From Escallonia rubra (Eukaryota > Streptophyta > Magnoliopsida > Escalloniales > Escalloniaceae), in contig JAVXUO010000408.1 in assembly GCA_033065855.1 (NCBI GenBank), positions 62,001 to 126,000 on the forward strand: a stretch of DNA of 64,000 bases, written 5' to 3'. Shown piece after piece: positions 11,351 to 24,500 of this stretch (its first letter is position 1; the number at the start of each line of letters is the position of its first letter). The notes beneath the pieces are model-generated. The model ran no database searches. It was not told the origin of the DNA and saw nothing but the letters and a program-made list of their open reading frames with translations. A program made the translations under genes and the position numbers.

Positions 11351-11540
11351 ACATACAAAAACTTGCCTTAATACAATTGTCATTGTCGTTACTTAACTTA
11401 CAACCCGAAGGTCCATCAACCCATACATACTATAAGTTCTTAATATACATACAAAAGCTTGCCTTAATACAATTGTCATTGTCATTACTTAACTTACAAC
11501 CCGGAGGTCCATTAACCCATACATACTATAAGTTCTTAAA
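11351..11540. repeat. 94-bp tandem duplication downstream of both MULE genes
   Basis: Two near-identical units (about 11351-11446 and 11447-11540) begin ACATACAAAA.CTTGCCTTAA and end CATACTATAAGTTCTTAA. They lie between the converging GRF and transposase genes, so they probably belong to 3' UTR or terminator sequence. The 93-codon ORF over them is not credible. Confidence 0.8.
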
Positions 11541-11541
11541 A

Positions 11542-14500
11542 CTAAGTCCCTCTACCAGTTGCCTTCTTTGCATTTGTATCCACATGCATAGCATTTGGTC
11601 CCACTGTAACCCGCGAAGAAGAACGAGTAGTCACTCCACTTGTGCCAGCAGCCTATGAACATTAAATAAAAATTAGATGACAATAAAATAAAAAAAGGGA
11701 AATTATGCACTTACAGTCACACACTTACAATAAGACACTTACATTTAGAGTGCCTGTGCCTCTGCCTGTGCCTCTGACTCTGAAGCCCCTTCCTTTTCCC
11801 CTTGAACTAGCAACATCATTAACAGACCCTGCCCCATGAACACCATCACCGCCAGCCCCTTCACCAACAACACTATCCCCTCTGCCTCTACCCCTGGCAG
11901 GGGCTCTTCCTCTGCCTCTGGCAAGTCCCCTGCTTCTGCCCCTTGAAGCTACACCATCATTTGCAGACCATGCCCCGTGAGCACCATCACCACCAGCCTC
12001 TTTACCAACAGTAGCCCCTCTGCCCCGACCCCTGGAAGGTGCTCTGCCTCTGCCCCCTGAAGCTGCACCATCATTAACAGACCCTGCCCTATGAACACCA
12101 TCGCCACCGGCCCCTTCACTAACCACAGTACCCCATGTGCCTCTACTCCTCGCAGGTGATCTGCCTCTGCCTCTAGTAAGTCCCCTGCCTCTACCCCTTG
12201 ACGCTGTACCTTCACCATGAACACCATCACCACCAACAGTAGCCCCTTCTCCAACACCACCAACAGTAGCCCCTTCTCCAGAAAACCCAACAGTAGCCCC
12301 TTCACCAACAGTAGCCCTTTCACCAACAGCATGACTCATTCCACCACCAGCCTATAAAAAATATACAATCCTAAGTAATTAGAGTCAGAAAGTAAAAAGA
12401 AATGGGAAATTACTTACATTTCCTCTACTTCTTCCCCTCACTGGAGCCCTCTAGCAGGTCCTCTTATTGTGTCCATAATCATTGCATGTTGTGCACCTTC
12501 CCCTTGCTGACCTGTTCTGACTGAGTGCTTCATCTGCATCCCTCCTCCTATGTTTCCTTGGTCTTCCAGGGAGTCTTCTTAGTGGTGGTGGCAAGACAAC
12601 AGAAGGCTGCACATCTAGTGGAGGCCAAAATGCAATATCTGGTACAGGGTGAATCATTTGACCATAGGCTTGAATATACATATTCTTCTTAAAGTAATCA
12701 TCCACATAGTCCTCAAGTATTCCCCTCTTAAATGTGATGCAAGCCACAACATGTCTACATGGTATCCCACTAACATCCCAAACTCTGCAGTCACATGTCC
12801 TCCTCTGAAGATTCACACAGTAGTGCAAATTGTATTCCTCTACCTGAAACTCAAACTCACCACCAACCAGAACATTACACTTCCTACTTGCTTCCTTCAT
12901 GACATTTAATTTGGATATAACTTTTGGTGCCACATCCTTATCCCAATCACTCCCTTCATCATGCTTCTTATGAAATCTTGTCATTAACTTCACCCTAAGT
13001 TGCTCAATCAAGGTCATAACAGGCATGCATCTAAGATCCCCCACCCAACTGTTAAAACACTCACTTATGTTATTTGTTATGCTTTCACACTTCACCATAT
13101 GGTCAAAACCAAATCTTGTCCATGTAGAAATAGGTAGTCTGGACAGCCACTCATGTGCTCCTTCATTGACATCTTTGATTATTTGCATGGCATACCTGAA
13201 ATTAGGACCACTGTATGCCCTAGCAGCCCTCCAAAAATTGATCTTCAAGCTAAGTCCTGGAAACTGTTGCCTAAAATTAGCATAAACATGCCTTGCACAG
13301 TGCCTATTATACACATCAGGAAACACCATTGTGATTGCCTCTCCAAGACCCTTCTGCCTATCACACATAAAGGTCCATGGCTGACCTTCTTTACCTTCTC
13401 CAATCTGGTTTTTAAGCTGTTCAAAGAAGAAAACCCAACTTTCCTTTGTTTCACCTTCTACTACAGCAAATGCAACAGGAAACAAACCATTGTTTCCATC
13501 AAAGGCTACAGCAGATAACAACACACCACCATAGGTACCCTTTAAGTGACAGCCATCAAATCCAATCCATGGTCTACACCCCTTCATAAAACCATTTATC
13601 ATAGCAGGAAATGTCACAAATACCCTCTTGAACAATGGACTACCTGTCAGGTTAGGTCCCTCATACTCTATGCCTATCACTGCAGCAGGATTAGTTCTTC
13701 TTACCATCTCTTTATATTTTGGCAGTAGGTTATAAGACTCAGCATGACCACCATCAATCTCATCCCTTGCTATCTGCCTAGCCCTATAAAGTTGCATTCT
13801 ACTTGGTGTGACACCAAATTTCCTTAGCTCTGCAATCATGCCAGGGAATTTCATGTCTGGATTAGCTCTAAGAACATCCACCAACTTTTTGGCTATCCAA
13901 GGGGAGGTAGCCTCTGACTGCCTCTCTGATCTTACACATGCATGGTCAGGGTTAAGGTTTCTAATCATAAAAGTTACATCATCAGTACATACAGAGGCAT
14001 GAATCCTCCAATATCAACCCTCAGCAGCACAATGTGCAGTGACCCTAATCTTGTCACTTTTATCTCTCACTAAAGTAAAGCCCTCTTGAATTACAAAGTC
14101 TTTCAGAGCCCACCTAAATTCTGTGACATTCTCAAACAACATTCCATGTTCAAGCACAATTGGTTGCCCAGCCTGTCTAACAAAAGCCTTTCCTCTAACT
14201 GCATTAACTTCACCCTCTATACTAGACTCAGTTGAAAACTGTAGTTCGCAATCATCACTGCTCTTATAATCAGGCATGTCATCAAACACATCAGGGTCAC
14301 TCCTCATTGGCTCTTCTTCATTATACTCTTCATCAATAGAAATTGATTCCTCAGACTCAACATTAGGGGTTTCTACATTTGGCGGATCACCAGTAGGAAG
14401 ATTAACAATAAGGGGATCAACAGTAGATGGATTAACAACCATCTGAGGTACTGCCTCAACCCCAGTCACATACACGTCAATGACATCCTCTGTCTCATAT

Positions 14501-14736
14501 ACCTTAAACATGCTAATAACATCATGATCATCAACAAGCTGATAAAAGTTATTTTGTCCAGGTACTTTTATCTTCAAACCAAGTAACATATTGACATTAC
14601 AAGGATCATCATGCAAAGCTAAGTCACACACATCTTTGAGCAAGTTACAATAAGAGTACCTCTCAAGATCAACATTGCCAATGTAGTATTCTGCATTTTT
14701 ATAGTGGATTAGCAGATCGTGAATTACAGGGGCCAT
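11542..14736 (-). pseudogene. MULE transposase (MURA-like), three coding exons, two in-frame stops
   Basis: Coding exons are 14736-12418, 12351-11743 and 11652-11542. Introns start GTAAGT and end TATAG or CATAG, all in phase 0. N-terminus: a PB1-like region with VDDHDVISMF, then the plant MuDR domain (GMLFENVTEFRWALKDFV). The catalytic domain has the DDE-type acidic residues in WIGFDGCHLKG and MCDRQKGLGEA, with CARHVYANF downstream. Then come a SWIM zinc finger (CDC...CRH, about 12730-12800), a CCHC knuckle (CTTC...C, up to 12454) and a Gly/Arg-rich tail encoded mainly by exon 2. Two stops break it: TGA at 14013-14011, where relatives have a Cys (CxxEGC-WRI motif), and TAG at 12453-12451 straight after the CCHC knuckle. 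The rest stays in frame, so decay is very recent or one stop is tolerated. The first Met may be 14763, but 14736 follows a likely 3' splice site (CTTAG). Confidence 0.9.
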
Positions 14737-14763
14737 TTGCAACCTAAGTACGGAAAATAACAA

Positions 14764-15339
14764 AAAATTACTTCACTACCATTTCAAATACAAACAACAC
14801 AGAGAACTCAGGTTTTGAACGTAATTCAAAAAATGCCCAAAAATTCAATTTCTTACAAGGTTGCATATGCGAAAGTGGAAAATAATCCACAGAACCCATA
14901 AAGGCCTATACTATATACGTGACGGGGTCTATAAAACTTGATTTTACATATTGATCAACACTATATTTTCAAAACAGAGCAAAAACTACAGAAACCTACA
15001 GTGATATGAAGTAGTTGGGAATCAGTAAGAAGATGATCGTAGGAGTTACTTACCTTTTTTGTTAGAATCAACCACGTCTCATGCGAGTGTCGTCTATGTT
15101 GCAACGGAGGAAGTAGGGTTTTTTTGGGTGAGGGAAGTCGAGGCGTGAGAAGTGAGGAAGACAGACAGAGCGGGGAAGAGAGAAGTTGGGTGGCCGTTGT
15201 GGGGATCAGTGCCCCTTCATATTTCCCTCTCATTTTAGTCTGAAGGGCAATCACGACTTTTCATCCCAAATTTTAACGCTGTTCGTATTCCGTCTGGTCA
15301 ACGGACATAACTGATATAAACGAAAACATGTGTCCTTGG
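14764..15339 (-). other. MULE 5' leader and promoter side of the transposase
   Basis: Sequence between the right TIR and the transposase start. A CTTAG just upstream of the ATG at 14736 suggests a leader intron ending there. The 97-codon minus frame at 15254-14961 is Ser/Leu/Pro-rich with no domain and probably reflects the leader exon. Confidence 0.4.
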
Positions 15340-15383
15340 CTGTAATTTACCCCTAAACTGAGGGATATAACTGATATTATCCC
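15340..15383 (-). repeat. MULE right terminal inverted repeat
   Basis: Inverse of 9660-9703 over 44 bp without mismatch; beyond that the two sides diverge quickly. It is followed by the 9-bp target duplication. Confidence 0.95.
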
Positions 15384-15392
15384 TTTTTTTTA

Positions 15393-16500
15393 TTTACTAA
15401 AAGAAAAAAGTAACTCTTTGCTATATATCCTAAGAGAAGCCAAATATACTCTTATTTGTTTAACAACAATTTAATTCAACATGCCATAATCAATTCTAAT
15501 TTTGTAAGAAGACTTCAGTTTAAAAAAAGGAATCTTATGAAAAGAAAAAAAAGGATTAGCCATTTAATTCCAGTCAGGATTACATATGCATTTAAAAAAT
15601 TCTAAAAAAACTCCAGTTTTACAATAGCTTTCTTGTACCAATATATTCGTATTCAAAATCTAGAACTTCAGATTTATGATAGTTTTGATGTACTAATATA
15701 TTTGTATTGAAATCTAAATACATATAAAATAATTCAAATCTGTAACATATGTATCAACTTACAAATATGAAATATAAAATTAAAAAGGATTGAGTTTCTG
15801 ACAAAATATTCAATTTAGTGTAGATATATTACATTCCAAAAAGGCTATAGAAAACTCTAAACTCCTGCAAGTTATTTTCTTTAATCGCGCGAATATGATG
15901 GAGAAAATATAATAACTCTAAGATAGTTTAGTTTTAACGTGAATGGAGGCGGTATGGTTTGATAGAATTTTTTTCAATAATTAGAGAGCATGCAGGAGTT
16001 CAAGGGTGATTTTAAAGGACTTTTTTCTCTCTTTCTCTCTCTCTTTTTTTTTTTTTTTTTTTGCGTGGATAAAAGTCAAAGCAATCCTTTACTCTAACAA
16101 AAGCATATATTCCGATAAAGATATTTTCACAAAAGATACTTGATATCATATGAAAAGTTAAAAATACCCTTATTTTTAATAACATATTATTAAATTTAGA
16201 TATATAATAAAAAAAAAAAAGTTTTAAGTCAAAAATCAAACACAATCCTTAATCTAACAAAAACATATATCCCAATAATGGTATTTTGAAGAAAGAGGCT
16301 TGGTACCCTATAAGAAGTCAAAAGCACCCTTATTTTTAAGTAACACTCTAATTCAAGAAGGGTATTTAATGGGAAAGAAATGTTTAAAAAAAACACCCTT
16401 AGCCACCACTTATTTGCTTGAAGACTTAAATTTAAAAGGAGTATCTTAAGGAAAAAAAAACTAGCCATTTAACTCCCTCCGTGCTTTTATATATGTATAG
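15393..16500. repeat. Dispersed repeat, continuation and second copy
   Basis: After the MULE the dispersed repeat resumes. A second head-to-tail copy (about 15590-16500) repeats the order CTCCAGTTTTACA.., TTGAGTTTCTGACAAAATATT, TGGAGGCGGTATGGTTTGAT seen at 9240-9600. It ends with CTCCCTCCGTGCTTTTATATATGTATAG; in reverse this could be a Helitron-type 5' end (TCTATACATATATAAAAG). The small frames inside are AT-driven. Confidence 0.5.
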
Positions 16501-16651
16501 ATAAATAGAGACATAGATTAAATCAAATTTAACCATTCTAAAATCAATCTGCTATTCCATAGGCTATGTTTGCGTCCTCCTGCCTAACCATCAGCACCTT
16601 ACCTGTTCAATAATTGAAGTATCTGGCTAAGCCACAAGAAAAGACTTTCGG

Positions 16652-16745
16652 AACTAGTTTCATGTATGAGATAGCAGCAGATAATGAAACATTATTATTA
16701 GCAGCAACCAGTTTCATGTATGAGATAGCAGCAGATTATGAAACA
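16652..16745. repeat. Short tandem duplication downstream of the receptor kinase
   Basis: TTTCATGTATGAGATAGCAG and following GCAGAT.ATGAAACATT occur twice, about 50 bp apart, in the likely 3' UTR or downstream flank of the receptor kinase. Confidence 0.8.
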
Positions 16746-16831
16746 TTCATCCATGCCACTTCAATAATTTTTAGATACTAGACAGATGAAGTAGTATGAG
16801 ACAATATCAAAGCCTAAGTTCAATCTTGCCA

Positions 16832-17175
16832 TTACAATCCCTTAAAGCGTTGTCTGATCTTTGTAAGCCTACATGCGACATCCTTCATGTTAATCCTCTT
16901 GTCCATTGAATCTTCTGTGCAGTTTAGTGCTACTTCCATGATCATTGACAAGCAACTTCCTTTCTCACTAAAATCTTCATCTTCTCCCGTTAGCAAATTG
17001 GCGTCCACAATGCTGAGTACTGCTTGAGAGAAAGACTCAGACACCCATTTTTTCATGGTGAGTTCTCCCACAAACAGATCATCTGTGGGCTTCTTCCTTG
17101 TGAATGTTTCCATCAACAGAATCCCATAGCTATAAACATCCCCCATAGGGGTCACTATGCCTGCCGTCCCGTATT
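16832..17175 (-). CDS. Receptor kinase exon 4: C-terminal kinase lobe
   Basis: 344 nt after a 281-bp intron (17456-17176). It completes the APE motif (P-E split by the intron) and reads [32 protein letters not shown], then the late helices through [16 protein letters not shown]-like sequence to FKGL and TAA at 16834-16832. This late intron after GYMAP is usual in subfamily XII genes. Confidence 0.92.
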
Positions 17176-20100
17176 CTGCGATAATGGTACACATTCATTA
17201 CGTAATCAACTAGAGAAGAATGATTCATTTTTTAATGTTGAACATAAGTAGAGATCACCTTAGTATGTATAAGTCCATTTAAGATTTTACAAAATTTTAC
17301 TGGGTTAATTTATGTAACGTTCGTACTTTAGTTAACTTCAGGGACTAGAAATATGGTGCATGCATTTCGTGAGTCGCTGTATTTCATGAGTTGACATACT
17401 GGAACTGAGCATGTATTCCATGAGTTGATGTAGGAATACCATTAGACAAAGCGTACCTGGTGCCATATACCCAATAGTACCGAGGGTCTTGGTTTGTGCC
17501 ATTGGCTTGTCTTCAGTTAAGAGTTTTGCTATGCCAAAGTCACTTACACGGGCGACCATGTCTTCATCTAAAAGGATATTGCTTGGTTTCAAATCACAGT
17601 GCACCACAGGGGGTGAATAACCATCATGCAAATATTCTAGTGCAGCTGCAACATCTATCATGATGCCTATTCTTTGGTCAAGATCTAGGAAATAGTTGTG
17701 AGTGTAGAGCCACTTCTCAAGATTCCCATTAGGCATATATTCTAACACCAGGGCTCTGAAATCTGGGTTGGAACAACTGCTAATTACCTTAACAAGGTTC
17801 CGGTGGCGAATGTTGCGCATTGCTTCACACTCCGCCTCAAAACTCTTGAACGCTGCTTGGAGTTGTAGATTGAAAACCTTTACGGCTGTAACCATCCCAT
17901 TGTAGAATATCCCCTTGTACACCAGGCCAATGCTTCCCCTCCCAATTAAATTGTCCTCGCTAAAGTTGTTTGTTGCCTGTTGAATTTCGTAGTAGGAAAT
18001 CCTTTTATTGAAAGGATAAAGCAGTGAATTTTCCTGAACCAGAAGATGTGTATTGCTGGCTCGTCGTCTAAGCAACCAAATTGCAATAGCAGCTGCAATA
18101 ATTATCAACGTGATCGATGGCAAGACATAGACCAGGAAAATTTTAGTCTTGTTGAATCCTGTACGTTTATTGCCCTTACATGCCTTGACATGGAACTGAG
18201 GTGCTCCACATAATTCCTCGTTTCCAATGAATGATCGAGCTGTAAAGTTGTTAAAGGTTCCTCCGTATGGAATTTCACCACTTAATTCATTGAAAGAAAC
18301 GTTTAGATAGCCTAAATGCAGAAGTTTCTCCAACGACTTAGGGATCGTGCCAGAAAGATTGTTTTGGGATAGGTCCAAGGACTCCAAGCTTAACATATCA
18401 GCAAATGATTCAGGTATAGGGCCTTGTAATCTGTTTCTTGACAAGGAGAGGTTAACCAAATTTTGTAGCTCCCCAATAGAAGTTGGTATGTAACCTGAGA
18501 GCTGATTCCCTGATAATTGCAAGTGTACAATGGACTTCATGCTGCCAATTTCTTGAGGCAGAGGACCAATCAGAAAATTTGAGGACAAATTGAGGACGAG
18601 GATATCTTTCAGGCTACCCAAAGTTGATGGCATATGAGACGTGAGTGCGTTGGAGCCTAACTGAAGTGTTCGCAATGAAGTAAGGTTCCCCAAGCAGCCT
18701 GGTATCGACCCATAAAGCTTGGTATTCATCAAATTCAACTCGCCCAAGTTTGTTAACTTGCAGATATTTTCGGGTATCAACCCCTGTATCTCAGTGTCAT
18801 ATACTTGCAACTGTTGGATTTTCTGCAGTTTTCCTATTGTTTCAGGGATCGATCCTATCAAATCATTATCTCCGAGACCCAAAGTCACCAAGTTACTCAG
18901 ATTACCAATTTCACGTGGAATCATGCCGTTAATAAGGCAGCCAGTTACGTCAAGTAATTCAAGAGAAGCGGACAGATTCCCGACGGAATTTGGAAGAACC
19001 CCATGCAGTCTATTTGATCCTATCACCAATTGTCTCAGGGACCTACAATTTGTTAGTGAAGTAAGAAAACTTAGTCCCAGAGATGGTTCATTTGTCAAAA
19101 GGTTTGTTCCAAGTGAGAGACGTTGGAGGAATGTAAGTTCACCGAAGAATGTGGGTACATCGCCAGTAAGCATGTTGAAACCCAAATCTAGAAAAATAAT
19201 TTTGGAAGAATTTGAGATTGAGTTGGGGATTGTTCCAGTGAGTTGGTTGATACCAAGATAAACTCTTTGAAGCATTGAAAGATTCCCAATGTCTTTCGGT
19301 ATGATTCCTGTGAATTTATTGTCTACTAAACTGATGATTTGAAGTGATTCACAACATGGCAGACTTGACGGAATTTCTCCAGTGAACTGATTCCGGGCAA
19401 TGCCAATGCGTTTGAGCATCGGAAGTAAGTAGCACAAATCAGCTGGTAGGCTACCAGATATTTCATTGTATGGGATATCAAAGCTCACTAATGAAGAAAT
19501 GTTAAAGACTGTTTTTGGTAATTCTCCTGCCATAAAAACCATAGAAAAATAAAATAAAATAAAATGCCGAGTCAAAATTCTAAAAATTAAATTCTTATGA
19601 ATGTCGACTTATATATTCCCATAGGTATTGCTCTCTTGGGCGTAAGTGTCTCCAACATTGGTATATTGCAAAATGGAGGAGAAGGAATGATACCTTTCAA
19701 GTTATTTCGGCCAAGATAGAATTCTTGAAGTAGTGACAAGTTCCCAATGTCTCTGGGTATGCTTCCTGTGAAATAATTGTATGATAGAGAGACAAGTAGC
19801 AGTGATTTGCAATGCGATAGACTATCAGGGATCTCTCCATTGAATTGATTTTGAGAAAGGCTGAGCCGTTCGAGCCTTGGAATTGAGTAGCACAAATTCT
19901 TTGGGAGGCTACCAACAATTGCATTGTTTGGGAAATCAAGTTCCAATAACGATGAAATGTTGAATATTGTTTTTGGTAGTTCTCCTGCCAAAACAGAAGA
20001 GTATACGTAATTCAGATGAGCCCATAAAAATGTGATGTGATGCGTGATTCAGATGAGCCCGTAGAAATGTAAGGTGATGCATTTTGTTCACGCACTAAGG

Positions 20101-21339
20101 TTGTTGGTGTTAAGGTGTTCTTGACAGTGTCAAAGAACAAATAATCAAACTTTTACAGTGAAACTCAACTTTTCGTTGTATGTTAATTGCGCTTTGTAAA
20201 ACGAAATTAACCCAAGAACGACTAATGATTTTGCAAGATCAGTAAAAACGGAAAGTTAAATTTCTACATAAAATTAGTTTTCTATAAACTCTCAAAGAGA
20301 GATATTCTTAAACTTGTGGGTATATTTTTCCGATAATAGACAAAGCCTATTTATATCGGATAAAGCCACCAAAATGGCTATTCATAATATGCTGCAAGAC
20401 TTGGTGCAAACACTGAATTACGTAATTGAAATGGTGCAACTGATGAGATGCTATATATATATATCCAATTTAATATCCATTTTATCGAATGTGACAATAA
20501 ACACTTATACCTAGTGCTTGATTTTTTTAACAAAATTATATTACCAAATTTATTTTTGCACACGCATCGCGCGTGCCATAGTGACTCGTATATATAATAA
20601 ACGAAGCATTATGCATTATGGAGGCGATACATAACCTTTTTTTAGTATTCTTTTTTCTTTTCATCCCTTTTAATTTTGCGACACGTCATCCCCTTTTACT
20701 TGTGCGACATGACATCATGTTTATTTTAGTATCATATTCCTTTTTCAGCTCTACCTATTAAAGTTACACATGCATCATGACTCTTTACTATAAATAATTT
20801 TTTAAAAATTCGCAGGTATTATTGGCACAATTTTACTAAACATCATAAGAGTAGAAAACCAATTTTTTACCTTCTAAAACTCTACCTATTCAATATACTA
20901 ATATATTAGGTCTTAATTTTCACCATTAACACCTCAAACGTACTTTAAAAATAAGATAAAATATCACAAATGTAAAATACGAAAATCATGTATGAGATCA
21001 AAGATATATAATTCACAAACCAAGATCTTTCAAAAGTAATTTTTATTTTTGAGCATTTATTTTGTTATCTTAAAGTGTTTTTGAGGTGTTAGTAGTTAAA
21101 ATTAAGTCCTATTATGTGATAGATTGATTTAGAAGGCGTAGAATTGGTTTTCTACTCGTATAAGGTAAACAAAAATCATGCAAAAATAGTTGTGAATTTT
21201 TTAATAATAAATCAAGGTAAAGAATCACAATGCATTTGTAATTTTTAAAAATATAAATAAAAAAGAAATGGATTCGAAAACAAACATGATGATGTGTTGC
21301 AAAATTGACCTCAAATTCTAAAGTGGGAAACATATTCAC

Positions 21340-21402
<63 letters not shown>

Positions 21403-21434
21403 ACCTCAAATTCTAAAGTGGGAAACATATTCAC

Positions 21435-21465
<31 letters not shown>

Positions 21466-21498
21466 TGACCTCAAATTCTAAAGTGGGAAACATATTCA

Positions 21499-21552
<54 letters not shown>

Positions 21553-24500
21553 GAACCGATCCACACCCACCGGTGGATAACAAAATTTTCTCCACCCAAC
21601 CGCATGTAAGAGAAGCGGTTGGGTAGGATTTCTTTTTGTCGTGGGCCCCACCACAAAAAAGCACTCCTTTTTTTTTTAGCCCAACCCCATGTAAGAGAAG
21701 CGGTTGGGTAAGATTATCTTTTTGGCGTGGGCCCCACCACAAAAAAGCACTCCACCCAACCGCTTCTCTTATACGTGGTTGGGACAATTTTTTTTTTTAA
21801 AATTTTCCCCGACCGCTTCTCTTAGAAGCGGTTGGTAATTACTTTTTATTTTAACAATTTTTTTGCCCACCAACCGCACATAAGAGAAGCGGTTGGTGGC
21901 TTTTGCGTAACTTTTTTTTTTTGGGTGGCTCCCACACAAAAAATTTTAGATTTTTTGGTTGGCTCCCAAAAAAAAAAAAAAATTCGAGCACAAGCCTGCC
22001 ACGTGGCGTCCCCCACGACTGCCACGTGGCCCAACCGCGTGAAGGGGCGCCGGTTGGTTGATGGCCCTGCCACGTGGCCTCCCCCGCGCCTGCCACGTGG
22101 CCCAACCGCGTGAAGGGGCCCCGCGGCTTGCCCTTCCCCCCTGCCACATTTTTGTTCCCTCTCTTTTCTTCTCTCTTCCTCACTTTTCTCTCTTTATAAT
22201 CCCCTCCCCCCAACCCTTCTTCTCCACACTTCTTCTCCACAAACCAAAAAATTTTAGCGCTAGAAGATCGGTGGATAATCGCTAGAAGATCGGTAGATTT
22301 TTCTTCAAATACATCAAGTCACAACAAGTAAGTATTTTGAATTTCCTTATAATTCAATGTTAGGTTTATAGAAATCAGCGTATTACATTTAGCGTATTAC
22401 ATTTATAGCGATTCAAAATAGCGTATTACATTTATAGATAGTTTTTCACGAATTTATAAAAAATAACTAGAGCGAGATTTTGCCAAACTGAAAAAAAGAG
22501 ACCCTAGTTATTCTGAGGGATCTATATCAGGTAAAAATTTCAGATTTTTCCAAAGACTGTAAAGGGGCTAACTGATACGGGGAACCGTGTACCTTCGCAG
22601 TCTAATTTAAAATACCAAGCTAGCGCGATTTCGCGCGAAACTTTTACGAGAACCCTAGGATGTTGGGAAGTTCCATTCCCCAGGATTTCGCACCATTCAG
22701 GAGCCGTTAGCTATTTTTTTGGCCGAACGGCCCTTTCAGCGCTCGCCCTTTAATTAGACAGTTTTTTCACGAATTTATAAAAAATAGCTACAGCGTGATT
22801 TGGCCAAAGTGCAAAAAAAAGACCCTAGTTATTCTGAAAGGATCTATATCAGGTAAAAATTTCAGATTTTTCCAAATACTGTAAAGGGGCTAACTGATAC
22901 GGGAAACCGTGTACTTTCGCAGTCTAATTTAAAATACCAAGCTAGCGCGATTTCGCGCGAAACTTTTACGAGAACCCTAGGATGTTGGGAAGTTCCATTC
23001 CCCAGGATTTTGCGCCATTCCGGAGCCGTTAGCTATTTTTTGGCCGAACGGCCCTTTCAGCGCTCGCCCTTTAATTAGACAGTTTTTTCACGAATTTATA
23101 AAACATATCTAGAGCGTGATTTGGCCAAAGTGCAAAACAGAGACCCTAGTTATTCTGAAAGGATCTGTATCAGGTAAAAATTTCAGATTTTTCCAAAGAA
23201 TGTAAAGGGGCGAACTGATACGGGGAACCATGTACCTTCGCAGTCTAATTTAAAATACCAAGCTAGCGCGATTTCGCGCGAAACTTTTACGAGAACCCTA
23301 GGATGTTGGGAAGTTCCATTCCCCAGGATTTCGCGCCATTCCGGAGCCGTTAGCTATTTTTTTGGCCGAACGGCCCTTTCAGCGCTCGATCCGGACACCG
23401 GTTCGCGATTTTTGCGCGAAAAATCCGTAAAGTACTTTTTAGGCCAATGATGAACTCACGAAGCGTAAAGTAGCATTTCGAGGCACCTTTGAGATTTTTC
23501 CTGATGCCAGGGGCATTTTGGTAATTTGCCACCCCGCGAGGGGTGTTTCGGTAATTTTCCCGCGCCAAGTTTTTAATTAGACAGTTTTAGTCCAGGAATG
23601 TAATCACAGAACCTGAAATGTTGTTTTGAAGCTGGTTCGGGGGCGTTGGGGTGATAGTGAACCCCCGGGGGCATTTCGGTAATTTGCCGCTCATCGGGGG
23701 CTATTTTGCTAGGAAGGATCCAGCTTAAAGGGCCATACCTTAAAATAACTTTTAGTTCAGCAAAGGGTGTCAGACACCCGAAAACTTTTATTGTTCCGGG
23801 TGAATTCAGGAACTTGTGACGCACCGGCGATGACTGCCAGGGGGTATTTTGCATAAGTAGCGGGTGTTTTGGTAACTTTCCCCCTTTAAATTTTTTCCTG
23901 ATATATTTGGTATATAATTGACGTAATACATTTAAAAACTTGACTTTAAAGCGGTTTTGAGGTCTTGGGGGTGTAGGGGCCATCGGGGGGTAGTGACAAA
24001 AGATATATTTGGTATATAATTGACGTAATACATTTAAAAACTTGACTTTAATGTATTACGTCAATTAATTACCAAATATATCAGGAAAAAATTTAAAGAG
24101 GGAAAGTTACCAAAACACTCGCTACTTATGCAAAATACCCCATGGCAGTCATCGCCGGTGCGTCACAAGTTCTTGAATTCACCCGGAACAATAAAAGTTT
24201 TCGGGTGTCTGACACCCTTTGCTGAACTAAAAGTTATTTTAAGGTATGGCCCTTTAAGCTGGATCCTTCTTAGCAAAATAGACCCTGATGAGCGGCAAAT
24301 TACCGAAATGCCCCCGGGGGTTCACTATCACCCCAACGCCCCCGAACCAGCTTCGAAACAACATTTCAGGTTTTGTGATTACATTCCTGGACTAAAACTG
24401 TCGAATTAAAAACATGGCGCGGGAAAATTACCGAAACACCCCTCGCGGGGTGGCAAATTACCAAAATGCCCTTGGCATCAGGAAAAATCTCAAAGGTGCC

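Larger units (their letters stand above)
9660..15383. mobile_element. Mutator-like element (MULE), complete, 5.7 kb
   Basis: The terminal inverted repeats are identical for 44 bp, starting GGGATAATATCAGTTATATC (9660-9703 and 15340-15383). A perfect 9-bp duplication TTTTTTTTA flanks the element (9651-9659 and 15384-15392). Nine-bp duplications and long TIRs define Mutator-like elements. It carries a MURA-type transposase on the minus strand next to the right TIR and a GRF zinc-finger ORF on the plus strand next to the left TIR, transcribed towards each other. This layout matches maize MuDR (mudrA and mudrB convergent). TIR and TSD identity indicate a young insertion, although the transposase has in-frame stops. 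Confidence 0.95.

Noticed and set aside
18719-19261. 180-codon plus-strand ORF opposite the LRR exon
   Set aside because: Antisense shadow of the LRR coding exon; similar shadows lie at 46597-47187 and in the transposase.
16832-19991. Treating the 3' receptor kinase block as a headless pseudogene and 46251-47222 as a separate truncated gene
   Set aside because: Both borders are good splice sites in matching phase, on the same strand, in the right order, and the LRR consensus continues across the junction. It is kept only as an alternative.
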